Shown here: piece by piece, positions 17,989 through 26,880 of the stretch | Layout of the letters: each line of letters starts with the position of its first letter | Position numbering within the stretch: the stretch's first letter is position 1 | DNA from: Bin34 sp963422415 | Lineage (GTDB): Bacteria > Chloroflexota > Anaerolineae > Caldilineales > Caldilineaceae | DNA length: 64,000 nt | Assembly: GCA_963422415.1 (NCBI GenBank) | Contig: OY729430.1 | Coordinates: 434,001 to 498,000 of the forward strand | Direction: 5' to 3' | Program-made: the position numbers and the translations under genes | The notes under the pieces: generated by a model | Seen by the model: only the letters and a program-made list of their open reading frames with translations | What the model was told of the DNA's origin: nothing | Database searches by the model: none

Positions 17989-18686
17989 TCTGGGCATTTC
18001 TGCGCGGTGTTCGGTGGGAGCCGACCTGGCCGCGGAGACCCAAAGCCCCTTGGCATGCACTGGCCGGAACGCTGAGCCTGCTGCTGCTGGGTCTGCTCGG
18101 CTCGACCCTCATGCAGCATCAGCCGGAGAATCGGATTTTGAGCAGATCCCAGTGGCAGCGGCTGCAGGCTCAACGCCAGACCCGGCAGGACGTGGCACGG
18201 ATGACCCAGGACGTGGCCCAGCTGGCTCGCATGATCGTCGAAGGGCCTGACCCTGTGGAAGCGGTGTGGCTGGCCCAACGGCTCTATGCTCGACACAGAG
18301 ACGGTGCAGCGTCTTCAGCCACGGCCAGACAGGCGCTGATAGACGCCGGCCAGGTTGCCGTACAGGTCGCCAGTGGAGCCCAACCGCCTGCAGCTTGGAG
18401 GCAGCCTTGCAGACGGTACGGCAGCGGCTGGGCCACCTGCGAAATTCATGACTGCACAGCAAGCGACTCGACGAGAGCTGGACCATGCCACCGGGCCGGC
18501 TCTGGAACGCACCGCCCTGGCGCTACTGCAGGATTTGGGCAGTCGAGGGCACTCGTCAGCCCGCAGCTACAAGGCAACGCTGCACAGTCCTACCGCAGGC
18601 GTGGAGCCGGAACCGATTCAGGCCGCTCACTGGCTATGGTTGCTGGAGCGGAATTTCGTCCGGTTCCTGGAAGTGCCGGTCTTTGA
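17985..18686 (+). CDS. membrane-anchored hypothetical protein of the pilin cluster
   Basis: ATG overlaps the previous stop (ATGA). The protein has one membrane helix (ALAGTLSLLLLGLLGSTL, about residues 27-44), then a Gln/Arg-rich segment at about 52-85 likely to form a coiled coil. From about residue 155 the composition changes to a Ser/Arg/Gly-rich, frame-shadow-like sequence, while the +1 frame becomes protein-like from 18448. So either the true protein ends near 18450 after a frameshift, or the two genes overlap by about 240 bp. Confidence 0.5.
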   Translation: MIWAFLRGVRWEPTWPRRPKAPWHALAGTLSLLLLGLLGSTLMQHQPENRILSRSQWQRLQAQRQTRQDVARMTQDVAQLARMIVEGPDPVEAVWLAQRLYARHRDGAASSATARQALIDAGQVAVQVASGAQPPAAWRQPCRRYGSGWATCEIHDCTASDSTRAGPCHRAGSGTHRPGATAGFGQSRALVSPQLQGNAAQSYRRRGAGTDSGRSLAMVAGAEFRPVPGSAGL

Positions 18687-19374
18687 TGCCAGAACACTGA
18701 GCGCCGTCCATCTGACTGCGACCGGCCGCCACTATCTCCGGCAGCGCAACCTGCCCTGCGTGCCAGGCGAAATTGAAATCCTTTGCGATCGGCTGGGCCA
18801 TTCCCTGAAACCTCACTACGGACAGGCCCTGCTGTTTGCGCATTTGGCCCGCCGCCTAGGGTATGTCGCCACTCACGGGATCAAGGTGCCGCACCGCAAC
18901 GCGGTAGCGGATTTGCTCCTTGAACGGGGCGACGAAACGCTGTTTGTCAGCTTGGAATCCGGTCTGGAAAGAAGAGGCCACCCACTGGATCGCTGGCATG
19001 TGTTGGCCCAGTCCCAGGCCTTTCTGCCTTTGATAGCGCCGGACGCCGGACAACTGGACACGGCCTTCCGCCGTGCTCGGAAACAGATCTGCCTGATAAG
19101 AGGCGCGTCGCTGCCGGACCTGGAATTCCGTCTGCACAGGGGAGCGCGCACGTTGTGGTGCCGTAGACACAACCGGTTTGAAAGAGACGCCCAGAATTCA
19201 TGCCATCCGCCTCAAAGGGCACACCTGGCGGCTGCGGCATCCTGTCAAGGGCTCTTGCGAGAGGCTTTCACATGCAGGGCAAGGGTCGGCACCAACCGCT
19301 TGAAGGAGGAAATGTCCCTGCACCAGAGCAGAGCCTGTCTTGAAGACACCGTCCACAATTCCTTGGATCCGTAG
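18448..19374 (+). CDS. hypothetical protein, replication-relaxation-like (tentative)
   Basis: Starting at MTAQQATRRELDH, the 308-residue protein reads like a winged-helix N-terminal part ending HLTATGRHYLRQ, then a domain with NAVADLLLERGDETLFVSLESG and DRWHVLAQSQAFLPLIAPD. This order recalls replication-relaxation (MobC-like) proteins: helix-turn-helix plus a restriction-endonuclease-like fold. The usual Glu at the catalytic strand is replaced by Ser (FVSLES). The last 90 residues are poorly structured. It overlaps the preceding gene in another frame, so a frameshift joining the two cannot be excluded. Confidence 0.4.
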   Translation: MTAQQATRRELDHATGPALERTALALLQDLGSRGHSSARSYKATLHSPTAGVEPEPIQAAHWLWLLERNFVRFLEVPVFDARTLSAVHLTATGRHYLRQRNLPCVPGEIEILCDRLGHSLKPHYGQALLFAHLARRLGYVATHGIKVPHRNAVADLLLERGDETLFVSLESGLERRGHPLDRWHVLAQSQAFLPLIAPDAGQLDTAFRRARKQICLIRGASLPDLEFRLHRGARTLWCRRHNRFERDAQNSCHPPQRAHLAAAASCQGLLREAFTCRARVGTNRLKEEMSLHQSRACLEDTVHNSLDP

Positions 19375-19495
19375 AGGGCAATACCAAGGTCCTGCACGAG
19401 ATCATGAAATTCCGTGCTCGGGGGATGATACGCTCCCGCAATCGGGAACGTGATCTTCCTGCAATGACAAACGGCAGGCGTGTGCCCCACGACAG

Positions 19496-19536
19496 AGAGA
19501 AAATGGGGCCAGAAGCAGGGAAAGAACTTCTGGCCC
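19496..19536 (-). terminator. rho-independent terminator of the Crp-family gene
   Basis: GGGCCAGAAG (19506-19515) and CTTCTGGCCC (19527-19536) form a perfect 10-bp stem with an 11-nt loop, 10 bp past the end of the minus-strand regulator gene. On the minus strand the stem is followed by CATTTTCTCTCT. Confidence 0.8.
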
Positions 19537-19545
19537 AGTTGATCT

Positions 19546-20232
19546 TTATGTGTCTTCCAGCTTCTGGCGCAGACGGTGCACGTCCAGCAGCGTGATCTGC
19601 ATGCGACCTTTTGCAATCAGACCCAGCTCTTCCAGTTCATGCAGGATGTTTGTCACTGTCTCTCGGTTGGTGCCGACCAAGTTGGCAATGTCTTGGTGGC
19701 CCAGACCCTCCAGCACCGTGTTCTGGGTGGCAACATGCATGGACACCAGAGCTCGCACCACGCGGAGCAGCGACGATTCCAGTCGAATGCTGCGCACCAC
19801 TTTCAGGGCTCGTCCCAGTTTGCGCTGTCCGCCCTGATACATGTGCAAGGTCAAGGAAGGGAAACGGCGGCGCAGGTACGCCAGATTTTGACGTGTGATC
19901 TCTACGCAAGTTGTATCGGCCAAGGCCTCCGCCCAAGAGGCATGATAACGTTTGCCGGCCAGCAGAGTCTGTTCTCCAAAAAAACCGTCCTTGCCGATTT
20001 TGTTGAGCACAATCTTCCGTTGGGAATCGCTGAAGCGATACAGGCTCACTGCGCCTTCGACAACAAAATAAGTGGCTTCGCAGTTGTCGCCGGCCTTGTA
20101 GAAGAGCTCGCCTTCCTGCTGCTTGCCCAAGCGCACCAAGGGACAGATCTCGCGCTGGATCTCCTTTTCCATTATGCCTTGAAAAGGGGCCAGACCAGAG
20201 AGCACCGCAGCTTGTTCTTCCCATTTGTACAT
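19546..20232 (-). CDS. Crp/Fnr-family transcriptional regulator
   Basis: The protein of about 228 residues has an N-terminal cyclic-nucleotide-binding-type beta barrel (GELFYKAGDNCEATYFVVEGAVSLYR, then GEQTLLAG) and a C-terminal winged helix with LGHQDIANLVGTNRETVTNILHELEELGLI, the Crp HTH. The classic cAMP Arg-Ser pair is not evident, so the effector is unknown. ATG at 20232 is chosen because MYKWEEQAAVLSGLAPF is where the family begins; an in-frame start at 20427 would add 65 poorly conserved residues. It is divergent from the sugar ABC operon and could control it. Confidence 0.85.
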   Translation of the reverse strand: MYKWEEQAAVLSGLAPFQGIMEKEIQREICPLVRLGKQQEGELFYKAGDNCEATYFVVEGAVSLYRFSDSQRKIVLNKIGKDGFFGEQTLLAGKRYHASWAEALADTTCVEITRQNLAYLRRRFPSLTLHMYQGGQRKLGRALKVVRSIRLESSLLRVVRALVSMHVATQNTVLEGLGHQDIANLVGTNRETVTNILHELEELGLIAKGRMQITLLDVHRLRQKLEDT

Positions 20233-20451
20233 GAAAACCTCACTTGCGCGCTGGCCAGCCATTCCGCCGAGTCCACCCCTGTTTGCCGATGACTGAGGAA
20301 GATTGGGGAAAGTGTATGCAGGAATCCGTGGACTCAACATTAAAAGCGCATTAAAGCTCGGCTTGGCTCTGCCTGCAGCCTGACCGATATCCTGCCCGCA
20401 GTTTGGGATAACTGCGCCTTCTGTCATTCTTGGGACTGAGATTCACGGCCG

Positions 20452-20480
20452 TTGACAATCCTCGGCCCGTAGTCCATAAT
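20452..20480 (+). promoter_or_regulatory. sigma-70-type promoter of the sugar ABC operon
   Basis: TTGACA (20452-20457) is followed after 17 bp by CATAAT (20475-20480), 11 of 12 matches to the consensus. The predicted start near 20487 gives a leader of about 120 nt before the first permease. The promoter lies between the divergent Crp-family gene and the operon. Confidence 0.75.
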
Positions 20481-20609
20481 GGAAACGCACAATTGAGCCA
20501 TGTCATGTTTCGATATGGAAGCGGACTTTGCGGTCTGAATCTTCCGCGGCTTGGATCAAGCTGTGCCTAGGTGCAGATTCGACCCTTGTACTTGGCAGGC
20601 GAGACTTCC

Positions 20610-21581
20610 ATGACAGTTGCTTCCGCGACTGGGCCGGCCCCTCCGCAAACCGTAAAGACCGGCTGGTCCGAAATGTCGGGACTGGCACGGCGCGAGGCCA
20701 TTGAGGGCTACCTTTTCCTGCTGCCCAATTTCATTGGCTTTCTGGTCTTTCTGCTTTTTCCCATGGTGGCCGCGGTGTATTTCGCGTTCACCAACTACGA
20801 TCTGCAATGGCCGCCGCGGTTCACTCTCTTCCAGAACTTCCAGGTCATGTTCACCTCGAACCTGTTCTGGCAAGTCTTTGGTCAGACCTTCTACTGGGCC
20901 TTCGGCATGGTGCCGGCCACCATTGTGCTAGCCCTGATGCTGGCCATGCTCATCAATCGCAAGATGATGGGGGTCCTGACCTATCGTCTGATCTACTTCG
21001 TGCCGCATGTCACACTCAGCGTAGCAGCCGCCATCGTCTGGCTGTGGGTCTACCATCCAGAGGTCGGATTCCTCAATCTGGTCCTGCGCAACCTGGGTCT
21101 CATTGGTCCCGACGCCCTCTTGGCGGAGGGGCCTCAATGGCTCTTGACGCGGCGCACCGCCATGCCTTCGCTGATCGTAATGGGGTGGTGGAAAGGCATC
21201 GGGTTCGCCATGCTCATTTTCCTGGCCGGTCTGCAGGGCATCCCCGTGGAACTCTACGAAGCCGCCAACATGGACGGAGCCAATGCCCGGCAGCGTTTTT
21301 TCGGGATTACGTTGCCGATGCTGTCTCCGGCCCTGTTCTTCATCATGGTCACTTCCATCATTGGAGCCTTCCAGGGCTTTGATGTTTTTTATCTGATGAC
21401 TCGCGGCGGTCCAGCCAATGCCACCACTACCATGGTGCTGCACATCTACAACAATGGTTTCGTCTATCTCAAGATGGGGTACGCCTCGGCCATGGCCATG
21501 GTGCTCTTCGGCACCATCATGATTTTCACGGCATTGCAGTGGATCTATGCCAAGAATTGGGTCCATGGCTTTGCAGACTGA
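20610..21581 (+). CDS. carbohydrate ABC transporter permease, MalF type
   Basis: The protein of about 323 residues has six membrane helices after a soluble N terminus, and the inner-loop EAA motif near residue 220: ELYEAANMDGANARQRFFGITLP. This loop contacts the ATPase. The sequence belongs to the CUT1 family (oligosaccharides, glycerol phosphate, glycosides). ATG at 20610 is chosen over 20571 since the extra 13 residues (MQIRPLYLAG) are not typical. No ATPase gene is in the operon; CUT1 systems often share a MsmK/UgpC-type ATPase from another locus. Confidence 0.93.
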   Translation: MTVASATGPAPPQTVKTGWSEMSGLARREAIEGYLFLLPNFIGFLVFLLFPMVAAVYFAFTNYDLQWPPRFTLFQNFQVMFTSNLFWQVFGQTFYWAFGMVPATIVLALMLAMLINRKMMGVLTYRLIYFVPHVTLSVAAAIVWLWVYHPEVGFLNLVLRNLGLIGPDALLAEGPQWLLTRRTAMPSLIVMGWWKGIGFAMLIFLAGLQGIPVELYEAANMDGANARQRFFGITLPMLSPALFFIMVTSIIGAFQGFDVFYLMTRGGPANATTTMVLHIYNNGFVYLKMGYASAMAMVLFGTIMIFTALQWIYAKNWVHGFAD

Positions 21582-21587
21582 ACGGAA

Positions 21588-22490
21588 ATGATGGCTTTCC
21601 CTGAATCCTTGGCGCCTCCCGCTGCCGAGTCCAAGACCGGCGTCAGCCGCCTGAGCCGCTCTCAAAGCGATCGAATCGGCAACGTTCTGGCCCATGTTCT
21701 GCTGGCTACGGGCTCTGTCGTATTTGCTGGACCCTTCCTCTGGATGGTGATGAGTTCGCTCAAGACCCAGTTTGAAATCTACTATTTTCCTCCCAAATTG
21801 CTGCCTCAAACGGTGCAGTGGCAGAATTACATGGTGGTCTTTCGAGATCAGCCTTTTGCCCGCTACATCGGCAACAGCATGTTCGTTTCGCTCTGTGTGA
21901 CCAGCGGCGTGATTCTGACTTCGTCGCTGGCCGGATACTCCTTTGCCCGGCTGCGCTTTCCGGGCCGGGATCGCCTTTTCCTGCTCTATCTGGGCACCAT
22001 GATGATCCCCGGAGCCGTGCTGCTGATACCCAGTTACGCCCTCATGATCGAACTGGGCTGGCGGGATACCTACTACGCCTTGATCGTGCCCGGCCTCGTG
22101 AGCGCCTGGGGCACCTTTCTGATGCGCCAGTTCATGCTGAACATTCCCAAGGAACTGGAGGATGCCGCGTTCATTGACGGGGCCTCGCGGCTGCGCATCT
22201 ATTGGACGGTCATCCTGCCGGTGTCGAAGCCGGTGATTGCCACGCTGGCCATCTTCACCTTCATGGGGGCGTGGAACGAGTTGCTGTGGCCAGTCATCAT
22301 CCTGCGCACGCCGGAGATGTACACGCTGCCCATCGGCTTGGCCAGGTTCCAGTCTCGATTCCCCAACCAGACGCCTTGGCATCTGGTCATGGCCGCATCC
22401 ACCATCAGTGTCCTGCCCATTCTCATTCTCTTTGTGGCTGGCCAAAAGTATTACGTGCAAGGCATTGTGACCACGGGCCTCAAAGGCTGA
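21588..22490 (+). CDS. carbohydrate ABC transporter permease, MalG type
   Basis: The 300-residue partner permease has six helices and the EAA motif ELEDAAFIDGASRLRIYWTVILP near residue 187. It ends with the conserved YYVQGIVTTGLKG C terminus of the CUT1 MalG group. It starts 6 bp after the MalF-type gene and precedes the binding protein by about 60 bp. Confidence 0.93.
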   Translation: MMAFPESLAPPAAESKTGVSRLSRSQSDRIGNVLAHVLLATGSVVFAGPFLWMVMSSLKTQFEIYYFPPKLLPQTVQWQNYMVVFRDQPFARYIGNSMFVSLCVTSGVILTSSLAGYSFARLRFPGRDRLFLLYLGTMMIPGAVLLIPSYALMIELGWRDTYYALIVPGLVSAWGTFLMRQFMLNIPKELEDAAFIDGASRLRIYWTVILPVSKPVIATLAIFTFMGAWNELLWPVIILRTPEMYTLPIGLARFQSRFPNQTPWHLVMAASTISVLPILILFVAGQKYYVQGIVTTGLKG

Positions 22491-22552
22491 GGCTCTCATC
22501 CCGATGTATCAAGTCTGAGATTCAATCAAGTGTTGTCAAGGAGCAGTTGTCC

Positions 22553-23959
22553 ATGTCGAAGAGAGTGTCATTGAATCGCAGAGACTTTCTGCGGTTGTCC
22601 TCCCTGGTCACCGCGGGCGTGACCGCCGCCTGTGTCACTGGCACACCCGCCGCTCCGCAGGCCGTGGAAGAGGTGGTGGAAGTCGCTGTCAGCCCCCGCC
22701 GTGCGGAATTCACCATGGGGGTCATTCCACCCGAGACCACCGGCACCTTTTATCAGGGGGGCTGGAGTCCGGGCACGCTGGCTGAACAGGAGCAGAACCA
22801 TGCCTGGTTCAAGGAGTTCTACCCCAACATGGAATTCGTGCCAGCCCCTGAAATAGGCTGGTCTTCCTATTGGGAGCAGATTGTCACGTTGCTCGCCACT
22901 GGTGATCATCCGGATTCGGCCATGATCCACTTCACTCGCACCGCACCGTTCGCGGACAAGGGCTTCATGTTGCCCATCGACGACTACATCGATGCGCTGC
23001 CCCCCTTGGATTGGCCGGACGACTTCCACTTCACGGCCGTGGACAACATCGCCTACAAGGGCAAGCAGTACGGCTTTCCCATTGACTGGGCTCCGCGCGC
23101 CATTCTCATCAATCGGGACATCATGGATCCAATCCTGGGTCAATGGCCTCCGCCCGAGAGCTGGAGCTACCAGGACCTGCTGGATTTGGCCATCGCCGCC
23201 ACCGACGTTTCGGGAGAGACCAAGCGGTACGGTCTAGCCACCGGCCACCATGCCATCCGTCAGTGGAACGTGACCCGTGGTTTTGGCGGTCACTTCTTCA
23301 ACGAGGAAATCACGGAAGGCCGCTTCACCGAGCCGGAGGTGGAGGAAGCCTTCCAGTACACCTACGACATCATGCATACCCACCAGGTGTCGCCTTCCGC
23401 CGCCGACACGCAGATCTTTGGCGGCCAGTTCTCCGCGTTTGTCGCGGGTAACATCGGCATGTGGTGGACCCTGTCGGACGAGACCCGCCCCATGATCGAG
23501 GCCGTCGGCGACAGCTTCCACCTCGGAATTGGCCCCGAACCGCTGGGCCCCAACGGGCGTTTCGGGTTTGAGGGCAACGTCGGCTGGTTCATTCCCTCCG
23601 AATCCAACCATCCCGAAATTGCCTACGAGTTCATGCGCTGGAGTCTGACCGATCCGGACCAGGCGGAATTCATGTCCGTGGCTGGCTTTGGAGGATTCCC
23701 CGGCCGCAAGTCTGCCGGCAAGTGGAATGTGCTGCAGATCGAGGAGTTCCTGCCCAACTATGGCCGCGCCGCTTGGGAACTGGGCGCTGAGAGCGAGGAG
23801 CACTTCCCCCTGTTCCCCGAGGGTCAGGAATGGATGCCAGTCTACGATCAACATGTGGATCCGCTGATGCTGGAAGGGGTAGGCACCGTCAAGGAAACTC
23901 TGGCGAACCTGCAGGCTGACACCGATCAGCTCTTTGCCAACGCCGTGCGCAACCTCTAG
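22553..23959 (+). CDS. extracellular sugar-binding lipoprotein of ABC transporter
   Basis: The 468-residue protein starts with a twin-arginine-type leader (NRRDFLRLSSLVTAGVTAAC) that ends in a lipobox Cys, so it is probably a Tat-exported lipoprotein on the outer membrane-side face. The body has the features of family-1 solute-binding proteins (GWSSYWEQIVTLLATGDHPD, YGFPIDWAPRAILINRDI, NVGWFIPSESNHPEIAYEFMRW). It delivers the sugar to the two permeases encoded upstream. ATG at 22553 is the natural start; a longer in-frame opening upstream overlaps the permease gene. Confidence 0.92.
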   Translation: MSKRVSLNRRDFLRLSSLVTAGVTAACVTGTPAAPQAVEEVVEVAVSPRRAEFTMGVIPPETTGTFYQGGWSPGTLAEQEQNHAWFKEFYPNMEFVPAPEIGWSSYWEQIVTLLATGDHPDSAMIHFTRTAPFADKGFMLPIDDYIDALPPLDWPDDFHFTAVDNIAYKGKQYGFPIDWAPRAILINRDIMDPILGQWPPPESWSYQDLLDLAIAATDVSGETKRYGLATGHHAIRQWNVTRGFGGHFFNEEITEGRFTEPEVEEAFQYTYDIMHTHQVSPSAADTQIFGGQFSAFVAGNIGMWWTLSDETRPMIEAVGDSFHLGIGPEPLGPNGRFGFEGNVGWFIPSESNHPEIAYEFMRWSLTDPDQAEFMSVAGFGGFPGRKSAGKWNVLQIEEFLPNYGRAAWELGAESEEHFPLFPEGQEWMPVYDQHVDPLMLEGVGTVKETLANLQADTDQLFANAVRNL

Positions 23960-23976
23960 CCACGGTGGTCAGGACA

Positions 23977-24014
23977 GACCGAGGGGGATGGGTTCGTGCC
24001 GCATCCCCTCGGTC
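23977..24014 (+). terminator. strong hairpin after the binding-protein gene
   Basis: GACCGAGGGGGATG and CATCCCCTCGGTC pair over 13 bp with one bulged G and an 11-nt loop, 18 bp after the binding-protein stop. No T-run follows, so it may stabilise the 3' end of the permease/binding-protein mRNA or attenuate downstream expression rather than fully terminate. Confidence 0.6.
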
Positions 24015-24049
24015 GCTTGCATCTCTTGCGAGGAGACCGTACAGAATCA

Positions 24050-24661
24050 ATGGATCGGCCGACTGACCTCTCTCTACCGACCCAAGGCTGGGTCCGGCGA
24101 CTTGTTCCTTGTTGGGCGCTGGGTGCGTTGCTGGGGCTGAGCCTGGTGGCCTGCGGCAGGGCCGATGCGGAGCTGAATCCGGAATACCTCACGGAAGGCA
24201 CCGAAATCGGCGTCACGGTCGTTGGGGACATCTATGAAGTGACGATTGTGGATTACGCGGGCACCGATGACATTCTAGGCGACGAAGGCGAAGACGCCGG
24301 GTTGGCCCAGGTCACGCAATATACGACCTCGGCCGTGGCCGCGAAGCGAGGCAAGTGGATCGTGCTGCCCATCCGGATCAAGAACATTTCGGGCGAAGAG
24401 CAGCTACTCTTCAGCCGCGTGCTGAAGCTGGTGGATGACCAAGGCAACGAGTTTCTGATCACGGATCGGCTGGCCCATACCTCCTACGTCTTCTACACCG
24501 ACCCTGAGACCTATGGGACCGATGACAACCTGCTCGTCCAGAAAGTCTTTGACGTGGACGAGGAGAGACTGGGCCCTGCCATCTTCGACGTGGCCGCCGA
24601 GGCCACGGGTCTGACGCTGCACGTGGAAGGCTCCGACCAGACGCTCGCCACAGGTTACTAG
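24050..24661 (+). CDS. lipoprotein with DUF4352-like immunoglobulin domain
   Basis: The protein of about 203 residues has a signal peptide with lipobox (ALGALLGLSLVACGR). The mature part contains GKWIVLPIRIKNISGEEQLLFSRVLKLVDDQGNEF, the central strand pattern of DUF4352/TRF2-like Ig domains that are common in Gram-positive and Chloroflexota lipoproteins. Its role in the sugar operon is not known. ATG at 24050 is chosen because it places the hydrophobic core of the signal peptide about 25 residues from the start. Confidence 0.7.
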   Translation: MDRPTDLSLPTQGWVRRLVPCWALGALLGLSLVACGRADAELNPEYLTEGTEIGVTVVGDIYEVTIVDYAGTDDILGDEGEDAGLAQVTQYTTSAVAAKRGKWIVLPIRIKNISGEEQLLFSRVLKLVDDQGNEFLITDRLAHTSYVFYTDPETYGTDDNLLVQKVFDVDEERLGPAIFDVAAEATGLTLHVEGSDQTLATGY

Positions 24662-24679
24662 GTCCTGGAAACCGCTGCC

Positions 24680-25510
24680 ATGACCTACCGGATCGCCCAC
24701 AGCGGCATCACCTGGGGATACGATGCCTCCACCGCGGAAGCCGCAGTGCGCGACGTGGCCCAGGTGGGCTACAACGCCTACGAAACCATCGGCGGCGTGA
24801 TTGAAGCCTATGAAGCCGAGGGTCGCAGCTATGCCGACCTGCTGGCCCAGTACCGCATCGGTCTGATTGGCACCTACGTGGGCGTCCGTTTCCGTCATGG
24901 CGAAGACCCGGACCCGGACATCGCCAACGCCCGACGCTGGATTGCACGGGCCCAAGAACTGGGAGCCACCATGGTGCTGCTTGCCGCCGGCAGTCGCAAG
25001 GAGGGTCCTTGCACAGACAAGGCCGGCTGGCGGCACATCGCGGACGCCTTTGCCGAGATGGCACGCATCGCCCGGGCAGCTGACATGCAGACCGCGGTGC
25101 ATCCCCACACCGGCACGCTGTTGGAAACCCGACAGGACATTGACTCCTTCTTCGCGGCAGCGGATACCGACCTGCTGCCCTTCGCGCCCGACACCGGCCA
25201 GATTGCCAAGGCCGGCGACGACGCGGTCGCCACGTTGGCGGACTACAAGGACATCATCCACCATGTCCATCTCAAGGATTATGGCGGCGGCCGCGAGACC
25301 GGATATATGGGCTACACACCCATTGGGGAGGGGGTCATTGACATGACCGCCATTTTCCATATCTTGGACGGCGTCAATTACACCGGCTGGATCACGGTGG
25401 AGCTGGATGGCACCCCACAGGCCCCCTATTCCCCGCTGGAGGCCGCCCGGCGCAGCCACGACTGTCTGACCCGCCTGTTGGGCGACCGCGTCGCCTGGAC
25501 CCCGCGCTGA
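24680..25510 (+). CDS. sugar phosphate isomerase/epimerase (xylose isomerase-like TIM barrel)
   Basis: The 276-residue AP-endonuclease-2-type barrel has the metal-ligand pattern expected of this family: Glu in YETIGG (about 36), His in AVHPHTGT, Asp in APDTGQ (about 175), HHVHLKD (about 195) and Glu in ITVELDG near 245. Relatives include inosose dehydratase (IolE), tagatose 3-epimerase and 3-keto-glycoside lyases/isomerases. Together with the ThuA and SDR genes downstream it suggests breakdown of a keto-sugar or polyol. Confidence 0.8.
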   Translation: MTYRIAHSGITWGYDASTAEAAVRDVAQVGYNAYETIGGVIEAYEAEGRSYADLLAQYRIGLIGTYVGVRFRHGEDPDPDIANARRWIARAQELGATMVLLAAGSRKEGPCTDKAGWRHIADAFAEMARIARAADMQTAVHPHTGTLLETRQDIDSFFAAADTDLLPFAPDTGQIAKAGDDAVATLADYKDIIHHVHLKDYGGGRETGYMGYTPIGEGVIDMTAIFHILDGVNYTGWITVELDGTPQAPYSPLEAARRSHDCLTRLLGDRVAWTPR

Positions 25511-25540
25511 ACGCGCCACACGACTGCAGTCCGGAGTGCG

Positions 25541-26176
25541 ATGGGCCTGAACATATTGGCGCTGGTGGGGGGCTCCCATCACGACAGCCCTGCAATCCGC
25601 TCCGCGCTGGAGACCATCTTCGCGGACGACGGGGTGCATGCCGTGACGCAGAGCGAGGACATGGGCATCCTCAACGCAGAGGCCTTGGAGCCCTTCGACG
25701 TGATCGTGAACGCTACCACGGATCGGTTGCCGGAACCCAGCGAGCATTACGCCCTGCTGAACGCCGTGGCCCAGGGCAGGGGTCTGGTGGTCGTCCACGG
25801 CGGGCTGGCCAGTTTCTGGAATTCCCAAGCCTATTTTGGCATGGTGGGCAGCAAGTTCGCCGGCAAGTCGCTGGACGAAAAGGGCTCCGGCGATTTCATG
25901 GTGAACCTGGGTCCCAGTCGCAGCGTCCTGGGCCATCCCATCACCGTCGGTCTGGCAGACTATGCGGTCAACGACGAACTGTTCTTTCTGCAAGGCGACC
26001 AGACGCAGTGGAAGGTGCTGGCCCGGGCGCAGGGCCATCCCATCATGTACGTGAAGAGCTTTGGCCTAGGTCGGGTCTTTGTCTGTGCTCTAGGCCATGA
26101 CGAGACCCGTTTCAATCTGCCTCCCACCACCGAGATCCTGCGGCGCGGGGCGCGTTGGGCCGCCGGTCTGCTGTAA
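25541..26176 (+). CDS. ThuA-domain protein, first of two
   Basis: The 211-residue protein is a class I glutamine-amidotransferase-like ThuA fold: ILALVGGSHHDSPAIRSAL at the start, FDVIVNATTD, GRGLVVVHGGLASFW in place of the nucleophile loop, HPITVGLADYAVNDELFFL and GRVFVCALGHDETRF. ThuA proteins act in trehalose/keto-glycoside use in rhizobia, where recent work links the family to 3-keto-disaccharide metabolism. No catalytic Cys is visible in the elbow. It is followed at once by a paralogue. Confidence 0.82.
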   Translation: MGLNILALVGGSHHDSPAIRSALETIFADDGVHAVTQSEDMGILNAEALEPFDVIVNATTDRLPEPSEHYALLNAVAQGRGLVVVHGGLASFWNSQAYFGMVGSKFAGKSLDEKGSGDFMVNLGPSRSVLGHPITVGLADYAVNDELFFLQGDQTQWKVLARAQGHPIMYVKSFGLGRVFVCALGHDETRFNLPPTTEILRRGARWAAGLL

Positions 26177-26190
26177 CCGAGCGCGGAGCG

Positions 26191-26829
26191 ATGAAGGTCC
26201 TGTTGCTGGTAGGCGGCGCTTGGTATCACGACCAGCCGGCGCACAGAGCCGCCCTGCGTGCCTGTCTGGAACCGCATTTCGACTTGACTCTGTCCCATTA
26301 TCCGGATGGGGTCCTGACGGCGGACCACTTGGCCCGCTTCGACGTCATCGCGGACTACACCAGCTGGTGGGAACCCACGTCGGTTCAATGTTTGGCCCTG
26401 ACGACCGCGGTGGCGCAAGGCCAAGGCTTCGCCTGTCTGCATCCGGCGACCGCGTCCTACATGAACTCAGCCGAGTTTCATGACATGGTGGGTGGCCACT
26501 TTGTCTTTCATGACCCCAACAAGCTCTTTGAGGTCACGCTGGCGGCCCAGGAGCATTACCAAACTGGCGAGACCATCATCGGGACGCATTCCATATCCGA
26601 AGGCATTGCGGATTTTGAAATTCAAGACGAGCTGTATGTCGTAGACGGCGACATGACCTCTTGGTATGTACTGGCCCGGGCGCAGGGTCATCCTGTGGTT
26701 TGGACCAAGCCCTATGGCGCCGGGCGGGTCTTTAGCATCAGCCTCGGTCATGACGAACGGGCGCTTGCCCATCCCGCCGTGCAGCGGTTGTATGTACGCG
26801 GCATTCAATGGGCGGGCCGCCAGCTGTAG
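26191..26829 (+). CDS. ThuA-domain protein, second of two
   Basis: The 212-residue paralogue of the previous gene keeps the same blocks: VLLLVGGAWYHDQPAHRAAL, FDVIADYTSWWEPTS, GQGFACLHPATASYM, EGIADFEIQDELYVVDGD and GRVFSISLGHDERA. The two share the plan but differ through most of the sequence, so this is an old tandem duplication or paired recruitment. ATG at 26191 lies 15 bp past the stop of the first copy. Confidence 0.82.
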   Translation: MKVLLLVGGAWYHDQPAHRAALRACLEPHFDLTLSHYPDGVLTADHLARFDVIADYTSWWEPTSVQCLALTTAVAQGQGFACLHPATASYMNSAEFHDMVGGHFVFHDPNKLFEVTLAAQEHYQTGETIIGTHSISEGIADFEIQDELYVVDGDMTSWYVLARAQGHPVVWTKPYGAGRVFSISLGHDERALAHPAVQRLYVRGIQWAGRQL

Positions 26830-26880
26830 TGTGTCGTGGGCGGCTCGCTCGCTTGTTCCTTGTCAGCTTGAGGTGTTTGC

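Noticed and set aside
20928..22499. Minus-strand open frame of 523 codons opposite the sugar permeases
   Set aside because: It is opposite two clear ABC permease genes with EAA motifs and is His/Gly-rich shadow sequence.
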